Shown: positions 35,308 through 44,133 of the stretch, one piece after another
Layout: each line of letters opens with the position of its first letter
Position numbering within the stretch: position 1 is the first letter of the stretch
DNA from: Caballeronia humi
Lineage (GTDB): Bacteria > Pseudomonadota > Gammaproteobacteria > Burkholderiales > Burkholderiaceae
Direction of reading: 5' to 3'
DNA: 64,000 bases
Assembly: GCF_001544475.1 (NCBI RefSeq)
Contig: NZ_FCNW02000025.1
Span: 29,752 to 93,751 of the forward strand
The notes under the pieces: generated by a model
Database searches by the model: none
What the model was told of the DNA's origin: nothing
Seen by the model: the letters and a program-made list of their open reading frames with translations, nothing else
Made by a program: the position numbers and the translations under genes

Positions 35308-35933
35308 TCGTGCTTGCTCCGCAGCCGGCTGAAGCGCTCGACGCCGCCCGGCAGCATGTGCTTCGCCATGCGGCTCACGCCACCGTGCACGCCTCGCACC
35401 AGGCGCGGCAGCGCCCAGCCGGCGAACACGAGAAACGCGATCACGAGCACGAGGAAGAGCAGCGGCACGAACAGCGCAAGCGTGAGACCGCCAAGCGCGC
35501 CGACATCCTCGGTCGCCGACGCGGCCCAGTTCGACACCGGTTCCGGCGACAGATTGATCAGTGCGCGCGTGCCCGCTTTCGCGAAATGCGACGCGCCAGC
35601 AAGCGTGCCGCCAGCAAGCGCGGCAACGGCGACGAGCGCCGGATCGGCGTGACCGAATGACGCAGCCGCGAGCACGGCGCCCGCTGGAATGCGGATCAGC
35701 GTGTGGACGGCGTCCCAGAGCGAATCGAAGGCGGGGATTTTGTCAGCGAGAAACTCGACGACGGCGAGAAAGCCCGCCATGCCGATCACCCACGGTGAAC
35801 TGAGCACGGCCAGCGTGTCGGGCAGATGCACGAGACCCATGCGCTCAAGCACACCCGCGACGAAAATCGTGAGATACAGGCGCAGCCCGCTGGCCCATGA
35901 AAGGCCCGCTGCGAGCGAAAGAGTTTCCAGCAT
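35304..35933 (-). CDS. DUF4126 family membrane protein
   Basis: A 209-residue integral membrane protein with five or six segments. Signatures are AAGLSWASGLRLYLTIFVAG and the DKIPAFDSLWDAVHTLIRIPAG loop (parts shown). Function unknown. ATG 35933 is chosen over the longer frame to 35975 because AAGGAGG lies seven bases upstream. It is translationally coupled to the downstream permease gene. Confidence 0.85.
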   Translation of the reverse strand: MLETLSLAAGLSWASGLRLYLTIFVAGVLERMGLVHLPDTLAVLSSPWVIGMAGFLAVVEFLADKIPAFDSLWDAVHTLIRIPAGAVLAAASFGHADPALVAVAALAGGTLAGASHFAKAGTRALINLSPEPVSNWAASATEDVGALGGLTLALFVPLLFLVLVIAFLVFAGWALPRLVRGVHGGVSRMAKHMLPGGVERFSRLRSKHD

Positions 35934-36162
35934 TGCCGCCTCCTTGCGTGCTGCACGCGAAGCCGCGCTTGGCATGCGCGGCCAGGTCGGTCGCTTCCGC
36001 CGAAGTTGCCGGAAGAAGCCGCCCGCATCGCGAAAGATGCCGGCAATTGATGTGACGGTTGCGGCCCGAAGGATAAATTCGAGATGACTTCAGACCATTA
36101 TAGCCACGCACGGGCAGCCATTGCATTTAGCATAAAAACGCACGATGCATTCCCGCAGGCGT

Positions 36163-36483
36163 TCAATGTCCCGAAGAAAGCTTCAGCCCGATGAGTCCGA
36201 TCAAGATCAGCGCCGCGCTCGCGACCCGCGCGACGCTCAGCGCCTCCCCCATCACGACGATGCCGAACACGAACGCGCCGACGGCGCCGATGCCCGTCCA
36301 CACGGCGTAGGCCGTGCCGAGCGGCAACTGGCGCATCGCGATGGCGAGCAGCACGAAGCTGCCGACAGCGGTGACGAGCGTGAACACCGACGGCCAGAGC
36401 CGCGTGAAGCCTTCGGACGTTTTGAGACCGGCGGCCCAGGCGACTTCGAGCAGGCCGGCGATGAGAAGAAGAATCCAGGACAT
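36163..36483 (-). CDS. sugE: SMR family guanidinium exporter (Gdx/SugE)
   Basis: A 106-residue four-helix small multidrug resistance protein. The Glu in AGLLEVAWAAGLK (residue 13) couples proton and substrate. GTAYAVWTGIGAVGAFVFGI and LIGLKLSSGH are characteristic of the SugE/Gdx branch, which exports guanidinium. ATG 36483 is preceded by GGAG and by a guanidine-II riboswitch, which supports guanidinium as the physiological substrate. Convergent or close genes do not overlap. Confidence 0.93.
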   Translation of the reverse strand: MSWILLLIAGLLEVAWAAGLKTSEGFTRLWPSVFTLVTAVGSFVLLAIAMRQLPLGTAYAVWTGIGAVGAFVFGIVVMGEALSVARVASAALILIGLIGLKLSSGH

Positions 36484-36506
36484 CGGAGACACTCCATAAA
36501 AAACAT

Positions 36507-36551
36507 GGGGCCGTCCCCGTTGATGATCGAGCGCACGCGGTCGTCCGCGTG
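36507..36551 (-). promoter_or_regulatory. Guanidine-II (mini-ykkC) riboswitch
   Basis: On the minus strand, two small hairpins each present an ACGR tetraloop: a 7-bp stem with ACGA (36534-36551) and GGGG-ACGG-CCCC (36507-36518), joined by a 15-base linker. This is the defining architecture of the mini-ykkC motif, which senses guanidinium and opens the ribosome-binding site. The GGAG of sugE lies about 13 bases downstream. Confidence 0.9.
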
Positions 36552-36568
36552 GCTGTAGGTGAAGTGTA

Positions 36569-36597
36569 ATTGTACCAAAATGGTGCAGATCGTTCAG
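36569..36597 (-). promoter_or_regulatory. Predicted sugE promoter
   Basis: Minus-strand TACAAT (36569-36574) with CTGAAC (36592-36597) 17 bases upstream. Transcription would begin just before the riboswitch. Confidence 0.55.
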
Positions 36598-36829
36598 CGC
36601 AGAGGATTCGTCGAGCTGTCTTATATGAACGACGGATAAATTGATAACCCGCGCTTGATCCGCTTTAAATGTCTTCGGCAGACAAAACCGAAGCGTGGAA
36701 TAAAGCGCGTTAATCGACAAATTCGTGTATTAATCTGAATGGCGTGACACCTTTAATTCGTCGGCGGTTTTGGCGTACAGCATGGCGAAAGCGGGATAAC
36801 CCAATCGACATCTTCGACGCGGAGTGCTC

Positions 36830-38257
36830 ATGGAGTTCGATGCCGTCCTCTTGTCCCGCTTCCAGTTCGCCTGGGTCGTCGCGTTTCATATTCTCCTGCC
36901 GGCTTTCACGGTCGGCTTGTCGTGCTTTATCGCCACGCTCGAATTCAACTGGTGGATCACCAAGCGCGACGTCTATCGACGGCTTTCCGCTTTCTGGCTG
37001 AAGATTTTCGCGGTCTCGTTCGGGATGGGCGTGGTTTCCGGCATCGTCATGCCGTTCCAGTTCGGCACCAACTGGAGCCGTTTTTCCGATGCCACCGCCA
37101 ACGTCATCGGCCCGCTGATGGGCTACGAAGTGCTGACCGCGTTCTTCCTCGAAGCTGCGTTCCTCGGCGTGCTGCTCTTCGGGCGCAAGCTCGTGCCGCA
37201 ATGGGCGCATGTGATGTCCGCGATTTTCGTGGCGACGGGCACCGTGGTGTCGTCGTTCTGGATTCTCGCGGTCAATAGCTGGATGCAGACGCCGCAAGGC
37301 CATCGAATCCTGCCCGACGGGCGCTTCGAGGTTGTCAGCTTCTTCGACGTGATCTTCACGCCTTCCTTTCCGTACCGGCTCGGCCACACGGTGAGCGCCT
37401 TTCTGGTGACGGCCGGCTTCGTGATCCTCGGCGTCGGCGCGATGTACATCCTGCAGCGGCGCGCGCTGGAGGAAAGCCGCGTGATGCTGAAGATGTCGCT
37501 GATTTTTCTGGTCATCATGGTGCCGGTGCAGATGGTGATCGGCGACATGCACGGCCTGAACACGCTCAAGCACCAGCCGGTGAAGATCGCCGCGATGGAG
37601 GGCCTGTGGGAAACCCGCTCGCGCGTGCCCGCCAATCTCTTCGCGATTCCCGATCAGGACGCCGAGAAGAATTATTTCGAGATCGCGATTCCGGTGCTCG
37701 GCAGCATCTACCTGACCCACGATCCGAACGGCACCGTGCAGGGCCTCAAGGCGTTCCCGCGCGAGGACCGGCCGAACGTCGCCGTCGTGTTCTTCGCGTT
37801 CCACATCATGGTCGGGATCGCGCTCCTGATGTTCGGGCTCGTGCTGTCCGGCATCGTGCTCTTCGCGCGCGGGCGCCTCGAACAAAGCCGCAAGTGGCTC
37901 CGGTGCGCGACGCTCAGCATGCCGCTCGGGTTCATCGCGGTGATCGCCGGCTGGACGACGACCGAAGCCGGCCGCCAGCCGTGGACCGTCTACGGCATCC
38001 TGCGCACCCGCGATTCGGTGACGCCGTCGCTCACCGCGGCGAACGTCGGGCTGTCGTGGCTGCTGTACGTGCTCGCGTATCTTGTGATCTTCGGCGCGGG
38101 GTTCACGCTGCTGCGGCGGCTGGTGCGCGTCGGGCCGTCGGAGGCGACGCAGGGCCAGGACAGCGAGCTACTGCCGCCGGAATCGCGTGCGGCGCGGCCG
38201 CTGTCGGCGTTATCGACGAAAACGGCGAGCAATGCCAAGCCGCCGTCCGGCGTCTGA
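36830..38257 (+). CDS. Cytochrome bd-type ubiquinol oxidase subunit I (CioA-like)
   Basis: Haem-bearing catalytic subunit (475 residues) of a bd-type quinol oxidase. Haem ligand regions are visible: LLSRFQFAWVVAFHI at the N-terminus (His near 20) and GVVSGIVMPFQFGTNW. GWTTTEAGRQPWTVYGILRT is the quinol/haem region. It lacks the long Q-loop insert of E. coli CydA, which points to the CioA (cyanide-insensitive) branch. ATG 36830 has GGAG five bases upstream, deciding against the GTG two codons earlier. cydB follows 14 bp later. Confidence 0.93.
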   Translation: MEFDAVLLSRFQFAWVVAFHILLPAFTVGLSCFIATLEFNWWITKRDVYRRLSAFWLKIFAVSFGMGVVSGIVMPFQFGTNWSRFSDATANVIGPLMGYEVLTAFFLEAAFLGVLLFGRKLVPQWAHVMSAIFVATGTVVSSFWILAVNSWMQTPQGHRILPDGRFEVVSFFDVIFTPSFPYRLGHTVSAFLVTAGFVILGVGAMYILQRRALEESRVMLKMSLIFLVIMVPVQMVIGDMHGLNTLKHQPVKIAAMEGLWETRSRVPANLFAIPDQDAEKNYFEIAIPVLGSIYLTHDPNGTVQGLKAFPREDRPNVAVVFFAFHIMVGIALLMFGLVLSGIVLFARGRLEQSRKWLRCATLSMPLGFIAVIAGWTTTEAGRQPWTVYGILRTRDSVTPSLTAANVGLSWLLYVLAYLVIFGAGFTLLRRLVRVGPSEATQGQDSELLPPESRAARPLSALSTKTASNAKPPSGV

Positions 38258-38271
38258 AGAGGAGACCCTGC

Positions 38272-39276
38272 ATGCTCGATCTCGTGCCGCTGTGGGCCGC
38301 CATTCTCGCGCTGGCGGTGTTCATGTACGTGCTGCTCGACGGCTTCGATCTCGGCGTCGGCATGGTTTTTCTCGTGCGCCGCGATCCGCACGACCGCGAC
38401 ATGATGATCAACTCCGTCGCGCCCGTGTGGGACTTCAACGAGACGTGGCTGATCCTCGGCGGCGGCGGGCTGCTCGCCGTGTTCCCGCTTGCGTTCGCGA
38501 TCATCGTGCCGGCCGTCTACTTTCCGATCCTGTTCATGCTGCTCGGGCTGATCTTCAGGGGCGTCGCGTTCGAATTCCGCGAAGTGGTCGGCGCGCGCAA
38601 GTGGCTGTGGGATCGTGCGTTCGGCTACGGATCGCTCGTCGCGACGTTCTCGCAGGGTATCGTGCTCGGCATGTTCATCCAGGGCTTTCCGATTCGCGGC
38701 CGCGTGTTTTCCGGCACGAGCTGGGACTGGGTGGCGCCGTTTCCGCTGCTCGTCGGCGTGGGCCTCGTGTTCGGCTATGCGTTGCAGGGTACGACGTGGC
38801 TCGTGCTGAAAACCGAAGGCGACTTGCAGGCGTGGGCGCGGCGGATGGCGCGTTTTGCGCTGATCGGCGTGATCGCGTTCGTCTTGCTGATCAGCATCTG
38901 GACGCCGCTCAAGGACGCACGCATCGCTGCCCGCTGGTTCGATTTCCCGGTGAGCTTTGTCTTTGCGCCGGTGCCGGTTCTGACGGCGTTTCTCGCCTGG
39001 ACGTTGTGGACGAGCCTCGCCAAGGGGCGCGAGGTGTTGCCGTTTCTGTGCTCGATCGGGTTGTTCTTTCTCGCGTTCACCGGGCTCGTGATCAGCTTGT
39101 GGCCCTTTATCGCGCCGCCCTCGGTGACCTTGTGGGATGCATCGGCGGCACCGCTGTCACAACAATTCCTGCTGATCGGGACGATGTTCCTGCTGCCGGT
39201 GATCGTGCTGTATGTGATCTGGTCGTACTGGGTGTTTCGCGGGAAGGTGCGGGGGGATATGGGGTATCACGGGTGA
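38272..39276 (+). CDS. Cytochrome bd-type ubiquinol oxidase subunit II (CioB-like)
   Basis: Structural membrane subunit (334 residues, eight or nine helices) partnering the upstream oxidase subunit. The N-terminal YVLLDGFDLGVGM and VWDFNETWLILGGGGLLAVF blocks are family signatures. ATG 38272 is preceded by AGAGGAG. The gene is 14 bp after subunit I. No CydX/YbgT-type micro-ORF is apparent before the convergent gene that ends 11 bp downstream. Confidence 0.93.
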   Translation: MLDLVPLWAAILALAVFMYVLLDGFDLGVGMVFLVRRDPHDRDMMINSVAPVWDFNETWLILGGGGLLAVFPLAFAIIVPAVYFPILFMLLGLIFRGVAFEFREVVGARKWLWDRAFGYGSLVATFSQGIVLGMFIQGFPIRGRVFSGTSWDWVAPFPLLVGVGLVFGYALQGTTWLVLKTEGDLQAWARRMARFALIGVIAFVLLISIWTPLKDARIAARWFDFPVSFVFAPVPVLTAFLAWTLWTSLAKGREVLPFLCSIGLFFLAFTGLVISLWPFIAPPSVTLWDASAAPLSQQFLLIGTMFLLPVIVLYVIWSYWVFRGKVRGDMGYHG

Positions 39277-39286
39277 GTGCGGCTCC

Positions 39287-39769
39287 CTAAAGCCTCTGCT
39301 CCACCGCCCGCGACAAAATCCTCGCCCACTTGCGCGCCTCGCGCTGATCGCGCATCGGCAGGAGCCATTCGCGGCGCTGCGGGTCCTTCGCGTCGCGCAC
39401 GTCCAGCGCCACCTGCCACGCGCCCGCCGCCGGCTGCACACGGGCACCGCGCAGGTCCGCGAAGATATAGCCGCCGCTTTGATCTCCGACGCGCAGATCG
39501 CACAGACGCTTGCCCGCCGACAGCCGCACGCCGCCCCAGTCGCGCGTGAGTTCGTGCGTCCAGTCGCCGTCCTGCCCTTTCGCGATGTTCGGCGCGACTT
39601 CGCGCCGCCGCTGCAGCCAGTACGCGATCGCCGCGACGATCAGCGCCGCCACCACGACCGCAACGCCCGTCGCGACGCCCACGCCGAAGCGCGCCGAGAG
39701 CGCATGAAACGACCACACCGCGCCGTAGATCAGCGCGACGAGTACGGCGAGGGCAACGACGATCGGCAT
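39287..39769 (-). CDS. Hypothetical membrane protein
   Basis: A 160-residue protein with two N-terminal membrane helices (about residues 2-21 and 29-51) and a soluble, presumably cytoplasmic, domain (about 60-160). No known family was recognised. It is convergent with the oxidase operon and 19 bp downstream of the peroxiredoxin gene on the same strand, so the two may be co-transcribed. Confidence 0.7.
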   Translation of the reverse strand: MPIVVALAVLVALIYGAVWSFHALSARFGVGVATGVAVVVAALIVAAIAYWLQRRREVAPNIAKGQDGDWTHELTRDWGGVRLSAGKRLCDLRVGDQSGGYIFADLRGARVQPAAGAWQVALDVRDAKDPQRREWLLPMRDQREARKWARILSRAVEQRL

Positions 39770-39788
39770 GTTGGCGGCGTCGAAAAAA

Positions 39789-40352
39789 TCACTGCGTCTT
39801 GTGCTTCGCGTTCCACTCGCGCAGCGCCTGCAGCGTGTTGGAAACGTGCTTCTCCGGCGAAAGGCTCGTGTACTCGTAGATCACCGTGCCGTCGGGCGCG
39901 ATCACATACGACACGCGATTGGCCATCGTCGCGGTCATCGGCATCGAGGCATCGAAAGATTTGATGATCTTCGACTCGGCGTCGGCGGCGACCGGGAACT
40001 TGCTGCGGCATTCGCTCACCGAAAAGCGCTTCAACGTATCGATGTTGTCATGCGACACGCCGATCACCGTCGCGCCCTCGGCCTTGTACTGGTCGACGGC
40101 TTCGGCGAATTCGTGCGCCTCGATCGTGCAGCCCTTGGTGAACGCCGCCGGATAGAAATACAGCACGACCGGACCTTTCTTCAACTCTTCGGCTAGCGAA
40201 TAGTCGTAGACGTTGCCGCCCAGCGACGCCTGCGCGACGAACGCCGGCGCGCGATCGCCCGGCTTGAGCGTCGCGAACGCGACGAGCGCATACACCGCAA
40301 GCCCGGCGCCGAGCGCGGCCGCGAGCATCCTGCCTGCAAATTTGCGTTTCAT
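39789..40352 (-). CDS. Exported peroxiredoxin (BCP/AhpC-TSA type)
   Basis: Thiol peroxidase of 187 residues with an N-terminal signal or anchor (residues 8-27), so it acts in the periplasm. The peroxidatic cysteine is in FYPAAFTKGCTIEAHEFAE (near residue 75). A second cysteine in VSECRSKFPVAAD (near 114) could be the resolving one, as in 1- or 2-Cys BCP-like enzymes. It starts at ATG 40352. The electron donor is unknown. Confidence 0.88.
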   Translation of the reverse strand: MKRKFAGRMLAAALGAGLAVYALVAFATLKPGDRAPAFVAQASLGGNVYDYSLAEELKKGPVVLYFYPAAFTKGCTIEAHEFAEAVDQYKAEGATVIGVSHDNIDTLKRFSVSECRSKFPVAADAESKIIKSFDASMPMTATMANRVSYVIAPDGTVIYEYTSLSPEKHVSNTLQALREWNAKHKTQ

Positions 40353-40413
40353 CTGTGCCCTGCCTTCGGTTGATTGTTTCGAATACGTCTAAAACAAAAC
40401 ACCAGCGCACGTC

Positions 40414-41694
40414 TCATTCCAGCCGGTGCGCCGCGAACCACGTCGCCGCATCGACCTGAAGCTTTGCCAGCAATGCGGGCGTGAGGTGCGCGAACGCGGG
40501 ATCGGAGATGCTCGCGTCGACTTCCGGCGAATCGCCGCGATCCGCTGCCTGCGAGATCCGCAGCAGCATGCCCAATGCGCCCTCGCCGTCGATGATCGCC
40601 GCGCGGATCGACTCCGACACCTTCAACTGGTCGAGGACCTCCGCGGGCGGCATGTCGAGCACCACGTGCACGAGCGAAAAGATGCCGGTGAGAAAAGCGG
40701 CGTCGGCGAACGCTTCATCTGATGGACGCAACTCGCGCGCCGCAAGTTCCATGAATCGCGCGCGCGTGCCGACGAGCTGCACGAGCGGGTCGGAGCGCCA
40801 CGGCAGGCCGCGCCCGCCCGCGTAGAGCAGCAACTGCGTCCAGCGCGCGATCTGCCGCGTGCCGATCGCCGCGACCGCCTCGCGCAACGACGACACTTGC
40901 CGGCTCAAGCCGAACGCACTCGAATTCGCGACGCGCAACAATTGCACGACGATCTCCGGATTGCGCTTCAATTCGAGTTCGAGCCGCCCCATCGCGGGTT
41001 CGTCGGCGAGCAGCGTCAGAAGGCTCAGGAGCGCGGCGCGCGATGCGCTCGGACGGCGGGTCGCGAGCACTTGCGGTCGCGCGAAGAAATAGCCCTGAAA
41101 GTAGTCGAAGCCGAGATCGCGCGCGCGCACGAAGTCCTCGTGCGTCTCGATCTTTTCGGCGACGAGCGCCTTGCCGTGGCGCTTGAGCACGCGCGCAAGC
41201 TCGGGCAGGCGCCCTTCCTCGACGCCAAGGAAATCGACCTTCACCTTGTCGACGTAAGGCAGCGCGCTCAGGATCTGGTCATCGAGGGCGACGACGTCAT
41301 CGAGCGCGAACTGGAAGCCCGCCTCGCGCAACTGCGTGCAGCGCCGAAAGAGCGCGGCGTCGAAGGTGATCGTTTCCAGCAACTCGAGCACGAAGCGCCC
41401 GGGCGGCATGATGTGGACGATGTCGTCGAAGAGCAGCGCGCGATTCATGTTCACGTAGCCGCGATAGTCGCCCAGCACCGCCGACAGCCCGATCTCGCCG
41501 ACCGTGCGCGCGACGACATGCGCGGTCGCCTGGACGTCGTCGTGGATGCGCGCGCGGTTCTCCGGGCTGTCGCGAAACAGCAGTTCGTAGGCGTGCAGTG
41601 CGCCGGCGCGATCGAGAATCGGCTGGCGTCCGAGATAGACGCTCTCCGGTTCGCGTGCTTCGCCGGGTTCAGCCGGCTTCAACAAATCTTCCAT
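40414..41694 (-). CDS. EAL-HDOD signalling protein (YuxH-like), catalytically degenerate
   Basis: A 426-residue protein with an N-terminal EAL-like domain (about 20-215) followed by an HDOD domain (about 220-415). The EAL motif is degraded to ELL (HAYELLFRDS) and the DDFG loop to DDVV, so cyclic-di-GMP hydrolysis is unlikely; a binding or scaffold role is more probable. The start is ATG 41694 (MEDLLKPAEPGE); an open frame extends to 41748. It is divergent from the GGDEF-EAL gene. Confidence 0.88.
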   Translation of the reverse strand: MEDLLKPAEPGEAREPESVYLGRQPILDRAGALHAYELLFRDSPENRARIHDDVQATAHVVARTVGEIGLSAVLGDYRGYVNMNRALLFDDIVHIMPPGRFVLELLETITFDAALFRRCTQLREAGFQFALDDVVALDDQILSALPYVDKVKVDFLGVEEGRLPELARVLKRHGKALVAEKIETHEDFVRARDLGFDYFQGYFFARPQVLATRRPSASRAALLSLLTLLADEPAMGRLELELKRNPEIVVQLLRVANSSAFGLSRQVSSLREAVAAIGTRQIARWTQLLLYAGGRGLPWRSDPLVQLVGTRARFMELAARELRPSDEAFADAAFLTGIFSLVHVVLDMPPAEVLDQLKVSESIRAAIIDGEGALGMLLRISQAADRGDSPEVDASISDPAFAHLTPALLAKLQVDAATWFAAHRLE

Positions 41695-42144
41695 GACTCG
41701 AACATGACAGGGAAAGTGCAGCCATTGGCCGCAAGGAACTCGCATCACACATGATCAGGCAAGTCGAGGACGTGATGTGCGGATCGGAATGCAACAGGCA
41801 AATAGCGCGTATTAGATGATTGTTTTGGCTCGCCTGGCGCATGAAAAATCCGCTGGCGAGCGGCGCTATGAGATTCGCGACACTGTAACCGAAAACGCTT
41901 TCGCACACCCTGATACCCCCACGCGGACAAACCCTTGACACACTGATCCCACAAGCATCGCGCGACACACGCTGCCGGGGCGGCGGTCAATTAAAGAAAA
42001 ACCCTGACAAAGCCGATAACCTGCCTGATAGGGCGTGTAACTGCCGCGCGAAAAAGCCTCGGCGAACCGTGCGCGGCGTCCCTCACGGACGTGCCGTTAT
42101 TCGTCCACCCGATGGGTCGCGCAACCAGAAAACCAAACGAAAAC
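41695..42144. other. Divergent regulatory region between two cyclic-di-GMP genes
   Basis: About 450 bp between the EAL-HDOD and GGDEF-EAL starts. A sigma-28-like promoter at 41992-42019 is the only clear element. No gene was accepted here. Confidence 0.6.
41992..42019 (+). promoter_or_regulatory. Sigma-28 (FliA)-like promoter
   Basis: TAAA followed after 16 bases by GCCGATAA. The -10 is an exact match to the FliA consensus; the spacer is one base longer than the usual 15. It reads towards the GGDEF-EAL gene. Confidence 0.6.
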
Positions 42145-43986
42145 ATGCAAGCGAACCGGATCACCGCCAAACGCCGCAGTCCCTGGCGCATCGCACTCGA
42201 GACCGTGCTCGGGCTCGTGCGGGCGCGTCCCCGGGCCGTGGTGGCTGCGTCGTTGCCTGTAGAAGACGCGACGCCGCCCGAAGCCGTGCTGAAACCGCTC
42301 GAAGCCACACTCACCGCCGTCGATTTCCTCGCGCAGATCGACGACGCGCTGCGCTTCGTCTACGTGTCCGATGCGAGCATCGCATTCATTGGCTATCACC
42401 GCGACTATCTCGGCATGCTGACGTTGCACGACCTCGTGCCGTCGTCCGAAGCCGACGAACTGAACGCGCTCGTCGCGCGTGCGAAGACGAGCGGCAAGCT
42501 GGAATCGGCGACGCTCTCGCTCGTCAAGTCGCTGACCTATCCGATCTGCGTCGAATTGCGGCTCTTTTCGACCGCCGCGCAAGGTGTGCCCGGCTTCGCG
42601 CTCGCCGCGTTCGAGGTCTCGCACTGGCGTGACAACGAAGCGAAGCTCACGCACGCGCTGAACCACGACCCGCTGACGGGCCTGGCCAATCTCGCCGCGC
42701 TGATCCCGGCCGTCAACGCCGTGCAGGCGGAAGCCGAGCACACGCGCACGCAGGCCGCGCTCGTGCTCATCGATATCGACGACTATCAACGCATCAACCG
42801 CGCGCTCGGCTACGACGCCGGCGACGACATGCTGCGCGAGACCGCGCGGCGCATCCAGCACGCGGCCGGACAGGGCGAGACCGTGGCGCGCATCGCGAGC
42901 GACGAATTCGCCGTGCTGCTGCCCGCCGGCGCGACCGCGGAATCGGCCGAGAACCTCGGCCGGCGCCTCTTGACCGCCATCGCGCAGCCGTACCGGTATC
43001 GCGGACAGCACACGCATTTGTCGGCGAGTGTCGGCGTGGCGTTGTATCCGGACCACGCGGGACCGGCGACGAGCGCGCCCGGTACCGTCGACGCGCATCT
43101 CTTGCGCATGGCCGACCACGCACTCGCGGAGGCGAAGGAAGCGGGCGGCAATACACTCGTCTTCCACGCAATCGACGACGATACCGCCGACGCCGAGCGC
43201 CTGAAGCTCGAAGCCGACCTGTACGAGGCCGTGCGCAACGGCGAGTTCTCGCTGCACTTTCAGCCGATCACGAGCAGCCTGTCGGGCGGCGTGGTGGGTG
43301 TCGAAGCGCTGATGCGCTGGCAGCATCCGGTGCACGGCCTCGTGCCGCCGTCGGATTTCATTCCGCTCGCCGAGTCGATCGGGCTCATCAATTACCTGGG
43401 CAACTGGGTGCTGAAGGCGGCCTGCATGCAGCTCGTGCAATGGGACGCGATCGGCATCCGGCTCGAATATGTGTCGGTGAACGTGTCGCCGCAGCAGTTC
43501 CGCGACAAGCGCTTCACCTTCGCCGTGCAGGAAGCGCTCGCGCTGACAGGACTCGATCCCGAGCGGCTCGTCTTCGAGATCACCGAAAGCCTGCTGATGC
43601 ACGATCCTGAAGAGGCCACGCGTCTCCTGGAAACGCTGCGGGCGTTCGGCATCCGCTTTGCCGTCGACGATTTCGGCACCGGCTATTCGAGCCTCGCCTA
43701 CCTGCAGCGCTTCCCGTTGTCGAAGCTTAAAATCGACCGGAGTTTCGTCGAGAACCTGCTCACGTCACGCAATAACCGTGCGATCGTGAGCGCCGTAGTG
43801 GGGCTTGCGCAGTCGCTCGGGCTGGAACTCGTTGCGGAGGGCGTGGAGACCGAGGCGCAGCGCGACTTGTTGACCGAGATGGGGTGCGACCACATACAAG
43901 GCTGGCTGATCAGCCACGCGTTGCCGTCGGAGGAGCTGGCCCGGTCCTTCAAGTCCAATTCGCTGTTCCTGCACGAGGCATTATGA
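42145..43986 (+). CDS. PAS-GGDEF-EAL cyclic-di-GMP phosphodiesterase
   Basis: A 613-residue cytoplasmic protein with a PAS-like sensor (about 40-165), a GGDEF domain (about 170-335) and an EAL domain (about 345-605). The GGDEF signature is degenerate (IASDEF), so no cyclase activity is expected. The EAL domain keeps VEALMRW, EITESLL, DDFGTGYSS and KIDRSF, consistent with active hydrolysis. The start is uncertain: GTG 42091, ATG 42112 and ATG 42145 are in frame, none with a good ribosome site. A sigma-28-like promoter lies upstream. Confidence 0.9.
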   Translation: MQANRITAKRRSPWRIALETVLGLVRARPRAVVAASLPVEDATPPEAVLKPLEATLTAVDFLAQIDDALRFVYVSDASIAFIGYHRDYLGMLTLHDLVPSSEADELNALVARAKTSGKLESATLSLVKSLTYPICVELRLFSTAAQGVPGFALAAFEVSHWRDNEAKLTHALNHDPLTGLANLAALIPAVNAVQAEAEHTRTQAALVLIDIDDYQRINRALGYDAGDDMLRETARRIQHAAGQGETVARIASDEFAVLLPAGATAESAENLGRRLLTAIAQPYRYRGQHTHLSASVGVALYPDHAGPATSAPGTVDAHLLRMADHALAEAKEAGGNTLVFHAIDDDTADAERLKLEADLYEAVRNGEFSLHFQPITSSLSGGVVGVEALMRWQHPVHGLVPPSDFIPLAESIGLINYLGNWVLKAACMQLVQWDAIGIRLEYVSVNVSPQQFRDKRFTFAVQEALALTGLDPERLVFEITESLLMHDPEEATRLLETLRAFGIRFAVDDFGTGYSSLAYLQRFPLSKLKIDRSFVENLLTSRNNRAIVSAVVGLAQSLGLELVAEGVETEAQRDLLTEMGCDHIQGWLISHALPSEELARSFKSNSLFLHEAL

Positions 43987-44133
43987 TTCAGGGCACGTTC
44001 GTGTTTTAATCGGACAGCGTGCTGCACCATCGGATATCGTCCGGCCTGATATGACTTCAGGGTCTCCTCGCCGATGATTTACGCCGCGCCGGCCAAGCCG
44101 ACGCGGCACGTGTAGGGCTTTCTCACAATACGC

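Noticed and set aside
36552..36829. FNR/ANR site upstream of the bd-type oxidase
   Set aside because: Scattered TTGAT-like words but no TTGAT-N4-ATCAA palindrome.
44050..44076. GCCGATGA as a second sigma-28 -10 before the HDOD gene
   Set aside because: No TAAA at the right spacing; only the -10 half resembles the consensus.
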